Below are positions 16,841 through 24,775 of a stretch of DNA of 34,751 nucleotides, in pieces (position 1 is the stretch's first letter; each line of letters opens with the position of its first letter). A model generated the notes under the pieces. The model was not told the origin of the DNA. It was given only the letters and a program-made list of their open reading frames with translations, and ran no database searches. A program made the translations under genes and the position numbers. This DNA is from Chromatiales bacterium (GTDB lineage Bacteria; Pseudomonadota; Gammaproteobacteria; Steroidobacterales; Woeseiaceae): NCBI GenBank assembly GCA_004282875.1, contig SHLT01000020.1, positions 1-34,751 on the forward strand, given 5' to 3'.

Positions 16841-19474
16841 ATGAAACCGATTGGTACCAGCATACTCAATCTGGGACGCGTTGTTGCACTACCTCTGGTC
16901 GGCCTGGTACTGGCCGCACCGGCAACGGCGCAGGACGAGGAATCCGGGTTCCTCGAAGAAATTACCGTGGTCGCGCAGAAGCGCGAACAGAACATCATGG
17001 ACGTCCCGGTGGCCATCACGGCCGTGACCGGCGCGCAGATCGAAGCATCCGGCATCAAGGACATGATCGACCTGCAGCAAAACGTCCCGGGCCTCATCGT
17101 CGGCGGCAGCCAGACCACAACCACCACCAACTTCAGCATCCGCGGCATCGGCTCGACGTCGAACAACTTCGGCGTTGAATCATCGGTCGGCCTCTACGTC
17201 GACGGTGTTTATCGCTCGCGCCAAAGCTCGCTGATCAATGAACTCGTGGACGTCCAGGCCGTCGAGGTGCTGCGCGGGCCGCAAGGCACGCTGTTCGGCA
17301 AGAACACGGCATCGGGCGCTATCAACGTCCGCACGGTCGCGCCGAATACGGATGGCAATGATGCCTTTGTCGAGGTGACCGCGGGCGACTACGACCTCAG
17401 GCGAGTTGCGGCTGCTGGCAATATCGTGATGTCGGACAACCTCGCGTTTCGCGGCACCATTTTCTCGTCAAAACGTGACGGCTACGTGCAGGACGACAAT
17501 GCCTTTGGCTTCATCTCCACGGCGCAGGGTCCCGTAGAAGATATCTACAACGACCGCGACCGCATTGGTATCAGGCTGCAGCTCGGCTATGACAACCAGG
17601 ACGACTTCAATTTGCGCGTTATCGCCGATTACGCCGAGATCGATGAGGTCTGCTGTATTGGCACCACTCGCGTCGACAGCCTCTTCTCGCGCGGCGGTCT
17701 CGCCGCCGGCCAGGTCATCAACGGGCCGGATGCCATCCTCATGTCGCTGGGCCGGACGGTATACACGGACCAGATGTACCCGTTCCCGTTGCCGGCCAAC
17801 GTTATCCAGGCGGACTGGAGTGATTACCGTACGTCGCTGAACTTCGCGCCAATTTCGCAAAACGAGGATCGCGGCATCTCGGTCGAGATGAACAAGGAGC
17901 TCGATAACGGCATGACGTTCACGTCGGTCTCCGCCTACCGTCAATTCGATACGTTCGACTCGATCGATGCCGACTTCACCGATACCTCGATCGCCGAACG
18001 CACCAATGACGCACAACAAAAGTCGTTCTCGCAGGAATTCAGGCTGGCCGGTGAATTCGGAGACAGCAGCAACTGGGTCGCGGGTGCCTACTATTTCGCA
18101 CAGGACATCGAGAGCAACACGCGCACGATTGGCGGAACCGAACTGCAGATTTACGCAGACCTCGGCAATGCCGCACAAGGCTTGCCGACGCTTTCCGAAG
18201 TCACGAACGGTGTCACGGCCATTTCGCAGGGGCTCGCCCTCGCCGGCATTCCCTTCCCGGAAGGCGCACAGGGTTTCCCGGCAGGCGCCTTCGCTAACGA
18301 CGACGTACTGCAGGAACATGACGGTTATGCGATCTTCGGCCAAGTCGACTGGGCCGTGAGCGATTCATTCGAATTGTCGCTGGGTGCTCGCTACACGGAC
18401 GAGAACAAGGACATAGACGCCGTCTATACCCAGACCAACCCGGGCACGGCGGTGCCGGATTTGACGGCTATCGGCACAACGTTCTTCCTGTTCGAGCAGT
18501 GGGTCGCCGGGGGCCAGATGGGCCCGCCGCCCGACCTGACGCCGCTGCTCGCCGTTGCGCAGCCGAACGAAGGCTGGGCTGCCTGGACGCTTGCGCCGTT
18601 CTCGCCCCGCCCGAACGTCAGGGAGACGCTGTCGGACGACCAGGTCACGGGCACCATCAAGGGCACCTGGTTCCTCAACGACAGTTCCATGCTGTATGCG
18701 GCTTACTCGACCGGCTTCAAGTCAGGCGGCACGAACACTGACCGCATCTGGTTCTTCCTGCCGCAGTTGTTCAACGCCGAGACCTCCAAGTCAATGGAAA
18801 TCGGGTTCAAGGGTGACCTCGGTGATCGCTTCCGCGTTGCCGCAGCGCTCTACCAGACGGACTTCGAGGACTTCCAGGCCAACTCCTTCACGGGAACGGG
18901 CTTCAACCTGCAGAACGCCGGTGACCTCGAGGTCAAGGGCGTCGAAATCGAATGGGTATGGCAACCCCTCGACAACACCACGGTCTCGGGCTACTTCGCG
19001 CACAACGAGGGCGAGTTCAACTCCTTCGAACTCGGCACTTGCTGGGACGCCAACCCGTTCCACACGCTGACGCCGGACCCGGGCTTTAACCCGACCACAG
19101 GGACTTGCAGCCGCGGTGGCGAAGCCATTCCCTACAACCCGGAAGATCGCTTCAACGTGGGCGTCACGCAGTCCTTCCCGATGGGCAACAACGACCTGGT
19201 CTTCCGCGCCGAGTACGCCTGGGCGTCTGAGCAGCTGACCGACGGTGACAACGATCCGCTGACAGAGCAGGAAGACTTCGGCATCCTGAATGTCCGCCTC
19301 GGCTACAACTTCGACAGCATCAATGCTTCGGTTACGCTGTGGGGCCGCAACGTCACGGACGAACGTTACTACGGCGGTTCGTACGATCCACCGTTGCTGG
19401 ATACGGGTCGGACGAACTCTTACCCGTCCGAGCCGGCAACCTACGGTATTACGTTCCGCAAGAACTGGGACTAG
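16841..19474 (+). CDS. TonB-dependent outer-membrane receptor
   Basis: This is a TonB-dependent transporter. I start it at the ATG at 16841 (877 residues), because GGGGGGAG lies just upstream and the protein then begins with a clean signal peptide (MKP..., hydrophobic core, cleavage after PATA near residue 30). An upstream in-frame ATG at 16796 would spoil the signal. The TonB box is EEITVVAQ around 39-46. The plug domain holds SIRGIG and VEVLRGPQGTLFGKNTASGAINV. The 22-strand barrel follows with YSTGFKSGG, RFNVGVTQ and the NVTDERYYGG repeat near the end, finishing in FRKNWD. The type resembles the iron-complex and oligotroph receptors of sphingomonads and Woeseia-like bacteria, where many carry organic substrates. 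The ligand is unknown. The adjacent nitrilase and acyl-CoA ligase hint at an aromatic or nitrile-derived acid. Extracellular loops contain Cys pairs. Confidence 0.92.
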   Translation: MKPIGTSILNLGRVVALPLVGLVLAAPATAQDEESGFLEEITVVAQKREQNIMDVPVAITAVTGAQIEASGIKDMIDLQQNVPGLIVGGSQTTTTTNFSIRGIGSTSNNFGVESSVGLYVDGVYRSRQSSLINELVDVQAVEVLRGPQGTLFGKNTASGAINVRTVAPNTDGNDAFVEVTAGDYDLRRVAAAGNIVMSDNLAFRGTIFSSKRDGYVQDDNAFGFISTAQGPVEDIYNDRDRIGIRLQLGYDNQDDFNLRVIADYAEIDEVCCIGTTRVDSLFSRGGLAAGQVINGPDAILMSLGRTVYTDQMYPFPLPANVIQADWSDYRTSLNFAPISQNEDRGISVEMNKELDNGMTFTSVSAYRQFDTFDSIDADFTDTSIAERTNDAQQKSFSQEFRLAGEFGDSSNWVAGAYYFAQDIESNTRTIGGTELQIYADLGNAAQGLPTLSEVTNGVTAISQGLALAGIPFPEGAQGFPAGAFANDDVLQEHDGYAIFGQVDWAVSDSFELSLGARYTDENKDIDAVYTQTNPGTAVPDLTAIGTTFFLFEQWVAGGQMGPPPDLTPLLAVAQPNEGWAAWTLAPFSPRPNVRETLSDDQVTGTIKGTWFLNDSSMLYAAYSTGFKSGGTNTDRIWFFLPQLFNAETSKSMEIGFKGDLGDRFRVAAALYQTDFEDFQANSFTGTGFNLQNAGDLEVKGVEIEWVWQPLDNTTVSGYFAHNEGEFNSFELGTCWDANPFHTLTPDPGFNPTTGTCSRGGEAIPYNPEDRFNVGVTQSFPMGNNDLVFRAEYAWASEQLTDGDNDPLTEQEDFGILNVRLGYNFDSINASVTLWGRNVTDERYYGGSYDPPLLDTGRTNSYPSEPATYGITFRKNWD

Positions 19475-19488
19475 TACTGGGAAACACC

Positions 19489-19523
19489 AAGGGCGGCAGG
19501 GACACCTGCCGCCCTTTTTTTTT
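19489..19523 (+). terminator. Strong rho-independent terminator after TonB receptor
   Basis: A 12-bp perfect stem (AAGGGCGGCAGG 19489-19500 pairing with CCTGCCGCCCTT 19505-19516) encloses a GACA loop and runs into nine consecutive T bases (19515-19523). It lies 14 bases after the receptor stop. The nitrilase ATG follows only 18 bases after the T-run, so this element may act as an attenuator between the two genes. Confidence 0.93.
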
Positions 19524-19541
19524 GGTGAAACGGAGTACGCG

Positions 19542-20510
19542 ATGCCTGACAACAAGCTCACGGTCGGACTGGCGCAGATTGCACCCGCCTGGCTGAACCG
19601 GGCCGCGACGCTCGACAAGGTCGTTGCATGGATTTCGGACGCCGCGCAGCAGGGCTGCAACCTGGTCGCGTTTGGCGAGGCGTTGGTGCCGGGCTACCCG
19701 TTTTGGGTTGAGCGGACTGAGGGTGCCGCTTTCGAATCGGACCTGCAGAAGTCCCTGTTCGCACACTACGTCAGCCAGGGCGTTTGTATTGAAGACGGGG
19801 ATCTTGATCTCGTATGCGAGGCCGCGCGCAGCCATGGTATCGCGGTCTACCTCGGCATCATGGAGCGCGCCGCCAATCGTGGCGGCCACAGCCTTTACTG
19901 TTCGATGGTGTTCATCGACGCGGCGGGAAAGATTTGTTCCGTTCACCGCAAACTCATGCCGACGCACGAAGAACGGCTCGTCTGGGCCATCGGCGACGGC
20001 AATGGCCTGCGCACGCACAAGCTTGGACCGTTCACCGTGGGCGGCCTCAATTGCTGGGAAAACTGGCTACCGTTGCCGCGAGCGGCCCTGTACGCGCAGG
20101 GAGAGGACCTGCACGTTGCGATCTGGCCCGGCAACCGGCGCAATACCGAGGACATTACGCGCTTCATTGCGCGTGAGAGCCGCTCCTATGTCGTGTCGGT
20201 TTCCGGTCTGATGCGGCGCGAGGATATCGATCCCGCACTACCTCACTCAGACCTGCTCATCGAGACGGCCGACGACCTCATGGCCAATGGCGGCTCATGT
20301 GTCGCGGGTCCGGACGGCAACTGGCTGCTCGAGCCGGTGACAGGCGAAGAGGGGCTCAGCGTCGTCGAAATCGATCATGCGAGAGTCCTCGAGGAACGCC
20401 ACAGCCTCGACGTTGTCGGCCACTATTCGAGACCCGACGTGACGCGCCTCGTCGTTAACCGCAAACGCCAGACAACCGCCGAATTTCTCGACGATCCCGT
20501 CGCAGACTAG
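19542..20510 (+). CDS. Nitrilase (carbon-nitrogen hydrolase family)
   Basis: This 322-residue enzyme carries the nitrilase Glu-Lys-Cys triad: Glu46 (AFGEALVPGYP), Lys137 (VHRKLMPTHEER) and the nucleophile Cys171 (GGLNCWENWLP). The CWEN tetrad and the HRKLxPTxxER stretch are typical of true nitrilases (branch 1), which convert nitriles to carboxylic acids plus ammonia, rather than of amidases. The C-terminal part carries the usual AHY-like dimer and spiral-interface segments. The start is chosen at ATG 19542: GGAG lies about six bases upstream and the N-terminus aligns with the family. The gene is 67 bases downstream of the TonB receptor across a terminator. Its stop overlaps the stop of the converging membrane gene as CTAG. 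The product acid could be a substrate for the acyl-CoA ligase on the other side of the receptor. Confidence 0.9.
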   Translation: MPDNKLTVGLAQIAPAWLNRAATLDKVVAWISDAAQQGCNLVAFGEALVPGYPFWVERTEGAAFESDLQKSLFAHYVSQGVCIEDGDLDLVCEAARSHGIAVYLGIMERAANRGGHSLYCSMVFIDAAGKICSVHRKLMPTHEERLVWAIGDGNGLRTHKLGPFTVGGLNCWENWLPLPRAALYAQGEDLHVAIWPGNRRNTEDITRFIARESRSYVVSVSGLMRREDIDPALPHSDLLIETADDLMANGGSCVAGPDGNWLLEPVTGEEGLSVVEIDHARVLEERHSLDVVGHYSRPDVTRLVVNRKRQTTAEFLDDPVAD

Positions 20511-20869
20511 GTCGCGACATAGACGAGGAAGCCGCCGAATGCGGCGGCGAACAGCGCCGAGACACGCAGCACCCCGTCGGCACGCGACAACCACCAGTCG
20601 ACCAGGCGGTCGAGCCGCTCGCGGCCCATGACGAGCAAGCCCAGGGCCGCGGCGACCGCAATCACAGCCAGCACGCGCATAATGTGTGGATGCCGCAGTT
20701 CATCCGCTAGCCACCACAGCAGGCCACCCAGGGCCAGGCGAGTAATGACGGCGAAGGCGAAGCGGGTACGGCTGTCCATCACCCCGAACATCGACCGAAA
20801 GCGATCAGGCTGAACCAGCCCGATGAGCCCGAGTAAGACGATCAGGGCGCCAAGTACCGCAATTATCAC
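20507..20869 (-). CDS. Small multi-pass membrane protein of unknown function
   Basis: I do not recognise this 120-residue protein. It has hydrophobic segments at about residues 2-19, 36-54, 63-82 and 99-118, giving three to four membrane helices. Charged stretches lie between them, including DRFRSMFGVMDSRTRF after helix 1 and GRERLDRLVDWW after helix 3. The GTG start has GGGAG eight bases upstream, supporting a real gene. The stop codon overlaps that of the converging nitrilase (CTAG). It is divergent from the cysteine synthase-glutaredoxin gene, with 145 bases between. No motif suggests an enzyme; a general inner-membrane role is all I can say. Confidence 0.7.
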   Translation of the reverse strand: MIIAVLGALIVLLGLIGLVQPDRFRSMFGVMDSRTRFAFAVITRLALGGLLWWLADELRHPHIMRVLAVIAVAAALGLLVMGRERLDRLVDWWLSRADGVLRVSALFAAAFGGFLVYVAT

Positions 20870-21014
20870 GATTTTCTCCCTTTGGCGGCTGTGATCCCGC
20901 GTATTGCGGACTATAGTCTCTTATAGGCCACTCAACGAACACACCGCGGTCATATCTCGAAGCCGCACCCGCCCTACTGTAGCGCCATCCAAACTCAAAC
21001 AACAAGGCGACGAC
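20870..21014. promoter_or_regulatory. Divergent promoter region before cysK-grx fusion
   Basis: This 145-base region carries promoters for the membrane protein (minus) and the fusion gene (plus). It contains a perfect 10-bp palindrome, GACTATAGTC, at 20909-20918, which offers a TATAGT -10-like hexamer on both strands. No matching -35 elements were found. AAGGCGA at 21004-21010 is the probable Shine-Dalgarno for the fusion gene ATG at 21015. Confidence 0.35.
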
Positions 21015-22508
21015 ATGAACAAGCTGTACGACAACATCCTGGAGACGATCGGCGCCACACCGGTCGTCAAGCTCAACAAGCTGGGGCCCAAAGACGTCAA
21101 CGTCTACGTCAAGATCGAATCCTTCAACCCGGGTGGATCCGTCAAGGACCGGCTCGCGCTGTCCGTTATCGAGGCCGCTGAGAAAGACGGCTCGCTGCAA
21201 CCCGGCCAGACCGTGATCGAGGCAACCTCGGGCAACACCGGCATCGGCCTTGCGGTGGTCTGCGCTCAGAAAGGCTACCCGCTCGTGGTGACTATGGCCG
21301 AGAGCTTCAGCGTCGAGCGCCGGCGCATGATGCGCTTCCTCGGCGCCAAGGTCGTACTGACGCCGGCAGCCCTGAAGGGAAGCGGCATGCTGGCCAAGGC
21401 GACCGAATTAGCCGAGCAGCACGGCTGGTTCCTGGTCCGGCAGTTCGAGAACGAGGCGAATGCAGATGCGCACTATCGCAGCACCGCGCCGGAGATTCTC
21501 GAGGCTTTTGGCGAGAAGAAACTCGACTACTGGGTCTCCGGGTTTGGCACGGGCGGCACGCTCAAGGGCGTAGCGCGCTACCTAAATGCCAATAGCCCCG
21601 GCACTAGGATCATTGTCTGCGAGCCTGACAACGCGCAAATCCTGGGCAGTGGCATACCCCAGGAACGCCTGGCAGACGGTACACCCAAAGAGAGTCATCC
21701 GCAGTTTCGTCCACATCTCATGCAGGGCTGGAGTCCCGACTTTATTCCCAAGTTGACCGAGGACGTCGTCGACGCAGAGTTGATCGACGGCATTATTCCC
21801 ATTGATGGCAATGCGTCACTGCATCTCTCACGTGCCCTGGCGCGCGAAGAAGGCATCTTCGTCGGCATCTCGGCCGGCGCCACGCTGGCCGGCGCACTGG
21901 TCGTGGCGGAGAACGCCGAACCCGGGTCGAACATCCTGTGCATGTTGCCGGATACAGGCGAGCGCTACCTGAGCACGCCGTTGTTCGACGATATCTCGGT
22001 AGACATGAGTGCTGAAGAGCAGGACATCTCGCGATCCACACCCAACTATCGCTTTGACGCTCCACCGCCCCCTGTGGAAGATGAGACTGGCGAGGAAGCG
22101 CCGACGCAGGCACCCGCCGATGCCATCGAGTTTTTGCAACAGGCAACGCACGACGCCGACAACCCGGTCGTCCTGTTCGCGCTCGAATGGTGCGAGTTTT
22201 GCTGGTCCGTCCGCAAGATGTTCGCGCACTATGACATTCCCTACCGGGCCGTCGACCTGGATTCCGTTGCCTACCAGGACGACAACAAGGGCGGCAATAT
22301 TCGCAAGGCGCTCGAAGCGGACACAGGCCTCAAGACAATCCCGCAGATCTATATTGGCGGCAAGCACGTTGGCGGTGCGACGGAACTATTCGACGCCGCC
22401 AATGACGGTGCGATGGCAGAACTGCTGGAAGCCAACAGCGTGGCATGGAATATGAGCGCGGACAAGGACCCGTATTCGTTCCTGCCCAAGTGGCTACATG
22501 CTCGCTAG
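21015..22508 (+). CDS. Cysteine synthase fused to C-terminal glutaredoxin domain
   Basis: This is a 497-residue two-domain protein. Residues 1-330 are a PLP fold-type II O-acetylserine sulfhydrylase (CysK type): the Schiff-base Lys44 in GGSVKDR, the TSGNTG loop at 71-76, the phosphate-binding GTGGTLKG at 179-185, Ser286 near the PLP ring nitrogen (ISAGA), and GERYLST at 316-321. An acidic, proline-rich linker spans about 340-370. Residues 375-475 form a glutaredoxin: WCEFCW with Cys393 and Cys396, a TIPQIYI cis-Pro motif, and GGATEL. A further 25-residue tail ends in PKWLHAR. The fusion frame is continuous, without a suspicious junction. The start at ATG 21015 is set by alignment with CysK (NILETIGATPVVKL). 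I infer cysteine or other sulfur-amino-acid synthesis coupled to thiol redox state. Its stop overlaps that of maoC (CTAG). Confidence 0.92.
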   Translation: MNKLYDNILETIGATPVVKLNKLGPKDVNVYVKIESFNPGGSVKDRLALSVIEAAEKDGSLQPGQTVIEATSGNTGIGLAVVCAQKGYPLVVTMAESFSVERRRMMRFLGAKVVLTPAALKGSGMLAKATELAEQHGWFLVRQFENEANADAHYRSTAPEILEAFGEKKLDYWVSGFGTGGTLKGVARYLNANSPGTRIIVCEPDNAQILGSGIPQERLADGTPKESHPQFRPHLMQGWSPDFIPKLTEDVVDAELIDGIIPIDGNASLHLSRALAREEGIFVGISAGATLAGALVVAENAEPGSNILCMLPDTGERYLSTPLFDDISVDMSAEEQDISRSTPNYRFDAPPPPVEDETGEEAPTQAPADAIEFLQQATHDADNPVVLFALEWCEFCWSVRKMFAHYDIPYRAVDLDSVAYQDDNKGGNIRKALEADTGLKTIPQIYIGGKHVGGATELFDAANDGAMAELLEANSVAWNMSADKDPYSFLPKWLHAR

Positions 22509-22975
22509 TCGTCCGGGTCGCTGAAAAAGTACATGCCTAGTGTCTCGGCTACGCAGGCTGGTTTGCGCTCGCCCTCGACCTCGATACGGACTTCCGAGGT
22601 CAATAGCAGCGCGCCGGCCCTGCGCCGCGCCTGCAACACCGTTGCGCGACCACGTAACTTGGCGCCGACGGGAACGGGTGCGTAGAAGCGCACTTTGTTC
22701 AGGCCGAAGTTGATGGCGCGTTCAAGGTTGACGACTTCGACAAACTTACCGGTGAGCGCGGGAATCAGCGCCAGCGTCAGGTAGCCGTGCGCGATGGTTT
22801 TGCCATTGGGCATCTCCTTCGCAGCGCGCTCGGTATCCACATGGATCCACTGGTAGTCTGCCGTCGCTTCGGCAAACTGGTCAATACGATGCTGGTCGAT
22901 GACGATCCAGTCGGACAAGCCGACTTCCTCGCCTACGAGCGCTTTCGCATCTTCAATGGATTTTATGGTTTGCAA
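22505..22975 (-). CDS. MaoC-like (R)-specific enoyl-CoA hydratase
   Basis: This is a 156-residue hotdog-fold protein. The hydratase-2 motif is visible as DQFAEATADYQWIHVD with the catalytic pair Asp40 and His45, followed by the conserved Gly-containing GKTIAHGYLTLALIPAL. Relatives such as PhaJ and NodN/MaoC proteins hydrate trans-2-enoyl-CoA to (R)-3-hydroxyacyl-CoA. The C-terminal half (GLNKVRFYAPVPVGAKLRG) is the usual substrate-channel strand. The start is a TTG with GGGGGA five bases upstream; no in-frame ATG occurs before the catalytic motif. It converges on and overlaps the cysK-grx stop. It stands alone, 59 bases downstream of moaE on the same strand, and could be served by read-through from the moa operon. 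Confidence 0.87.
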   Translation of the reverse strand: MQTIKSIEDAKALVGEEVGLSDWIVIDQHRIDQFAEATADYQWIHVDTERAAKEMPNGKTIAHGYLTLALIPALTGKFVEVVNLERAINFGLNKVRFYAPVPVGAKLRGRATVLQARRRAGALLLTSEVRIEVEGERKPACVAETLGMYFFSDPDD

Positions 22976-23034
22976 ACCCGTCCCCCGCGATGGGTATTAC
23001 CTGATCTCTGCGCCCAGTGATACCTGATGCGCGC

Positions 23035-23472
23035 TCAATCCGCAATCCCGTGTGCGGCGCAGCGTTCGCAATTAACCCAGCCCGAATCGCCGCTCGCATA
23101 GTGCTCTTTCTTCCAGATCGGCAGACGCACCTTGATCTCGTCGATAATGTAGCGGCAGGCTTTGAACGCTTCGTCGCGATGCGGAGCCGCAACACCTATC
23201 CAGACCGCGCACTCCCCCAGCTCAAGCAGGCCAACGCGATGCACGCAACGCGCTTCGAGGTACGGAAAACGCTCCCTGGCTTCGGCCAGCACCTTCTCGC
23301 CTTCGCTGATCACGAGCGGTTCGTATGCTTCGTATTCGAGCCGGTGCACCTCGTGGCCTTCGTTTTCATTGCGCACCCAGCCTTCGAACGCACAATAACC
23401 GCCTGCCGCCGGATTGGTCAGCGACCGCTGCAGGGCCGTCGTATCGATGCGTGCGTCGCTAACCTCGATCAT
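23035..23472 (-). CDS. moaE: Molybdopterin synthase catalytic subunit MoaE
   Basis: MoaE, with two MoaD thiocarboxylates, inserts the dithiolene sulfurs into cyclic pyranopterin monophosphate to give molybdopterin. The 145-residue protein has GYCAFEGWVRNENEG, LEYEAYEPL, VHRVGLLELGE and PHRDEAFKACRYIIDEIK. The catalytic lysines equivalent to E. coli K119/K126 are Lys114 and Lys121 (RLPIWKKE). I prefer the ATG at 23472, just after the moaD stop; a GTG at 23481 would add three residues and overlap moaD by eight bases. The C-terminus carries a CERCAAH cluster (Cys135, Cys138, His141), not needed for the known reaction. It is the last gene of the operon. Confidence 0.93.
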   Translation of the reverse strand: MIEVSDARIDTTALQRSLTNPAAGGYCAFEGWVRNENEGHEVHRLEYEAYEPLVISEGEKVLAEARERFPYLEARCVHRVGLLELGECAVWIGVAAPHRDEAFKACRYIIDEIKVRLPIWKKEHYASGDSGWVNCERCAAHGIAD

Positions 23473-23473
23473 G

Positions 23474-23716
23474 TCAGCCACCCGCTACGGGCGGAAACAG
23501 AAGAACCGTATCGCCATCATTGACGGGCGTATCCCAGTCGGCCATGTGGTCGTTGATCGCCACCTTGCAATGACCGTTGGGCTCGGTCGATCCGTGTCGC
23601 GCGCGCGTTGCCTCGAAGACGTCGTGGGCCGTCTTTGCGTCCAGGCTCAAGGTCTCTTCGGCCACGCCTGCATGCTCGCGGAACATTGCAAAATAGCGCA
23701 CGGTAATCGTCTTCAC
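23474..23716 (-). CDS. moaD: Molybdopterin synthase sulfur carrier subunit MoaD
   Basis: This is an 80-residue ubiquitin-like sulfur carrier ending in the required VAGG. Its C-terminal Gly is adenylated by MoeB and converted to a thiocarboxylate, which donates sulfur to MoaE. The beta-grasp pattern is intact (ITVRYFAMFREHAG at the start, DGDTVLLFPPVAGG at the end). The start is GTG, overlapping the mobA stop by four bases as GTGA, a classic translational-coupling arrangement. MoeB is not encoded in this window. Confidence 0.93.
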   Translation of the reverse strand: MKTITVRYFAMFREHAGVAEETLSLDAKTAHDVFEATRARHGSTEPNGHCKVAINDHMADWDTPVNDGDTVLLFPPVAGG

Positions 23717-24303
23717 GGGGTCCCCTCGAGCACGCTATCCGTGAGATCGTGCGGCGTATTCACGTTGTCGAGCGAAGCCGGGTCGCTTTGCTCGAGCAGG
23801 TGCGTATCGGAACGGATCAGGATCTTTCGCGGGCAGTGAATACCCTCGTCGGCGAATTGCCGGATCAGCGCCAGGCTGCTCGCCGGGTAGAACGCACACA
23901 AGGGCTCGGGAAGCCCGTCGTGAGTGCTCGTGTAGGCCGTAAACGGATGCTGCGAGGAACGATTGTCGAGCAACTCGCGCAAGGTGGCGGCGCTGATATT
24001 GGGCAAGTCACAGGCTACGACCAGCCAATCAACCTCCGGATAGTCTTCCATGGCCGAAAGAATCCCGGCAAGGGGTCCCATATCATCGTAATGATCTACA
24101 ACCTGGTCGAACTGGCGTCGCTCGGGCTCCTCTTTCTGGTCTTCGCGTGTGGATACGAACACGCGATCGACATGCTCCTCGAGCAGTGTCGCGATATGGG
24201 CGAGCTGCGACTGGCCGTCGCGCTCCAACAGCGCCTTGTCGCGCCCCATACGCTTGCTTTTGCCGCCGGACAGCACGAGTCCGAATACAGGCTTGCTAGT
24301 CAT
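23713..24303 (-). CDS. mobA: Molybdenum cofactor guanylyltransferase MobA
   Basis: This cytoplasmic enzyme adds GMP from GTP to Mo-molybdopterin, producing the guanine-dinucleotide cofactor used by DMSO-reductase-family enzymes such as nitrate reductase and formate dehydrogenase. The 196 residues start with the nucleotidyltransferase signature LSGGKSKRMGRDKALL, the family's LAGGxSxRMGxDK with Ala changed to Ser. A metal-binding VACDLPN is at about residues 96-102, and GLPEPLCAFY is the region that recognises Moco in MobA. It lies inside the moa operon, overlapping moaC by eight bases and moaD by four. Its presence implies that a bis-MGD enzyme exists elsewhere in the genome; none is visible here. 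Confidence 0.93.
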   Translation of the reverse strand: MTSKPVFGLVLSGGKSKRMGRDKALLERDGQSQLAHIATLLEEHVDRVFVSTREDQKEEPERRQFDQVVDHYDDMGPLAGILSAMEDYPEVDWLVVACDLPNISAATLRELLDNRSSQHPFTAYTSTHDGLPEPLCAFYPASSLALIRQFADEGIHCPRKILIRSDTHLLEQSDPASLDNVNTPHDLTDSVLEGTP

Positions 24304-24772
24304 CGCGATGAAAGTCCTGTTTGCCGCCCGTCTTGGAAACCAGCCGGGTCTCGTGAATCACGATGTCATGCGACATTGCCTTGAGCATGTCGTAGACCGT
24401 CAGCGCTGCGACGCTCGCACCGGTCAGGGCTTCCATCTCGACGCCGGTCTTGTGGTGCACTTTGCAGTGGCAGTCGATCACGACGTCGTTGCCCTGCAAC
24501 TCGACCGCTACCTTGCAGTTTTCCAGGCCCAATGGATGGCAGAACGGGATCAGCTCATGGGTTTTCTTGGCTGCCATGACGCCGGCGATAATTGCCGTTG
24601 CAAACACGGGCCCTTTCTTCGTCGCGATTTCCTCGCCCGATATGTGCGCGGTGATCGTTTCGGGCAGGCGCACGCGCGTCCGTGCATGGGCCGTGCGGCT
24701 GCCGGCCGCCTTCTCGCTGACATCGACCATGGTTGGTCGATTCTCCGCGTCGATGTGACTCAGCTTGCCCAA
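24296..24772 (-). CDS. moaC: Cyclic pyranopterin monophosphate synthase MoaC
   Basis: MoaC converts the MoaA product, 3',8-cyclo-7,8-dihydro-GTP, into cyclic pyranopterin monophosphate. The 158-residue sequence shows HIDAENRPTMVDVSEKA, KKGPVFATAIIAG, IPFCHPLGLENCKV, KTGVEMEALTGASVAALTVYDM and SKTGGKQ, all family hallmarks. The TTG start at 24772 is supported by collinearity with the E. coli N-terminus and by GGAGGA six bases upstream, which overlaps the end of moaA. The later ATG (MVDVS) would remove 14 conserved residues. It overlaps mobA by eight bases. Confidence 0.94.
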   Translation of the reverse strand: MGKLSHIDAENRPTMVDVSEKAAGSRTAHARTRVRLPETITAHISGEEIATKKGPVFATAIIAGVMAAKKTHELIPFCHPLGLENCKVAVELQGNDVVIDCHCKVHHKTGVEMEALTGASVAALTVYDMLKAMSHDIVIHETRLVSKTGGKQDFHRDD

Positions 24773-24775
24773 CAG

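Noticed and set aside
22998-23028. An 8-base direct repeat (TACCTGAT at 22998-23005 and 23021-23028) upstream of maoC
   Set aside because: Too short to separate from chance, and no promoter or known operator matches it.
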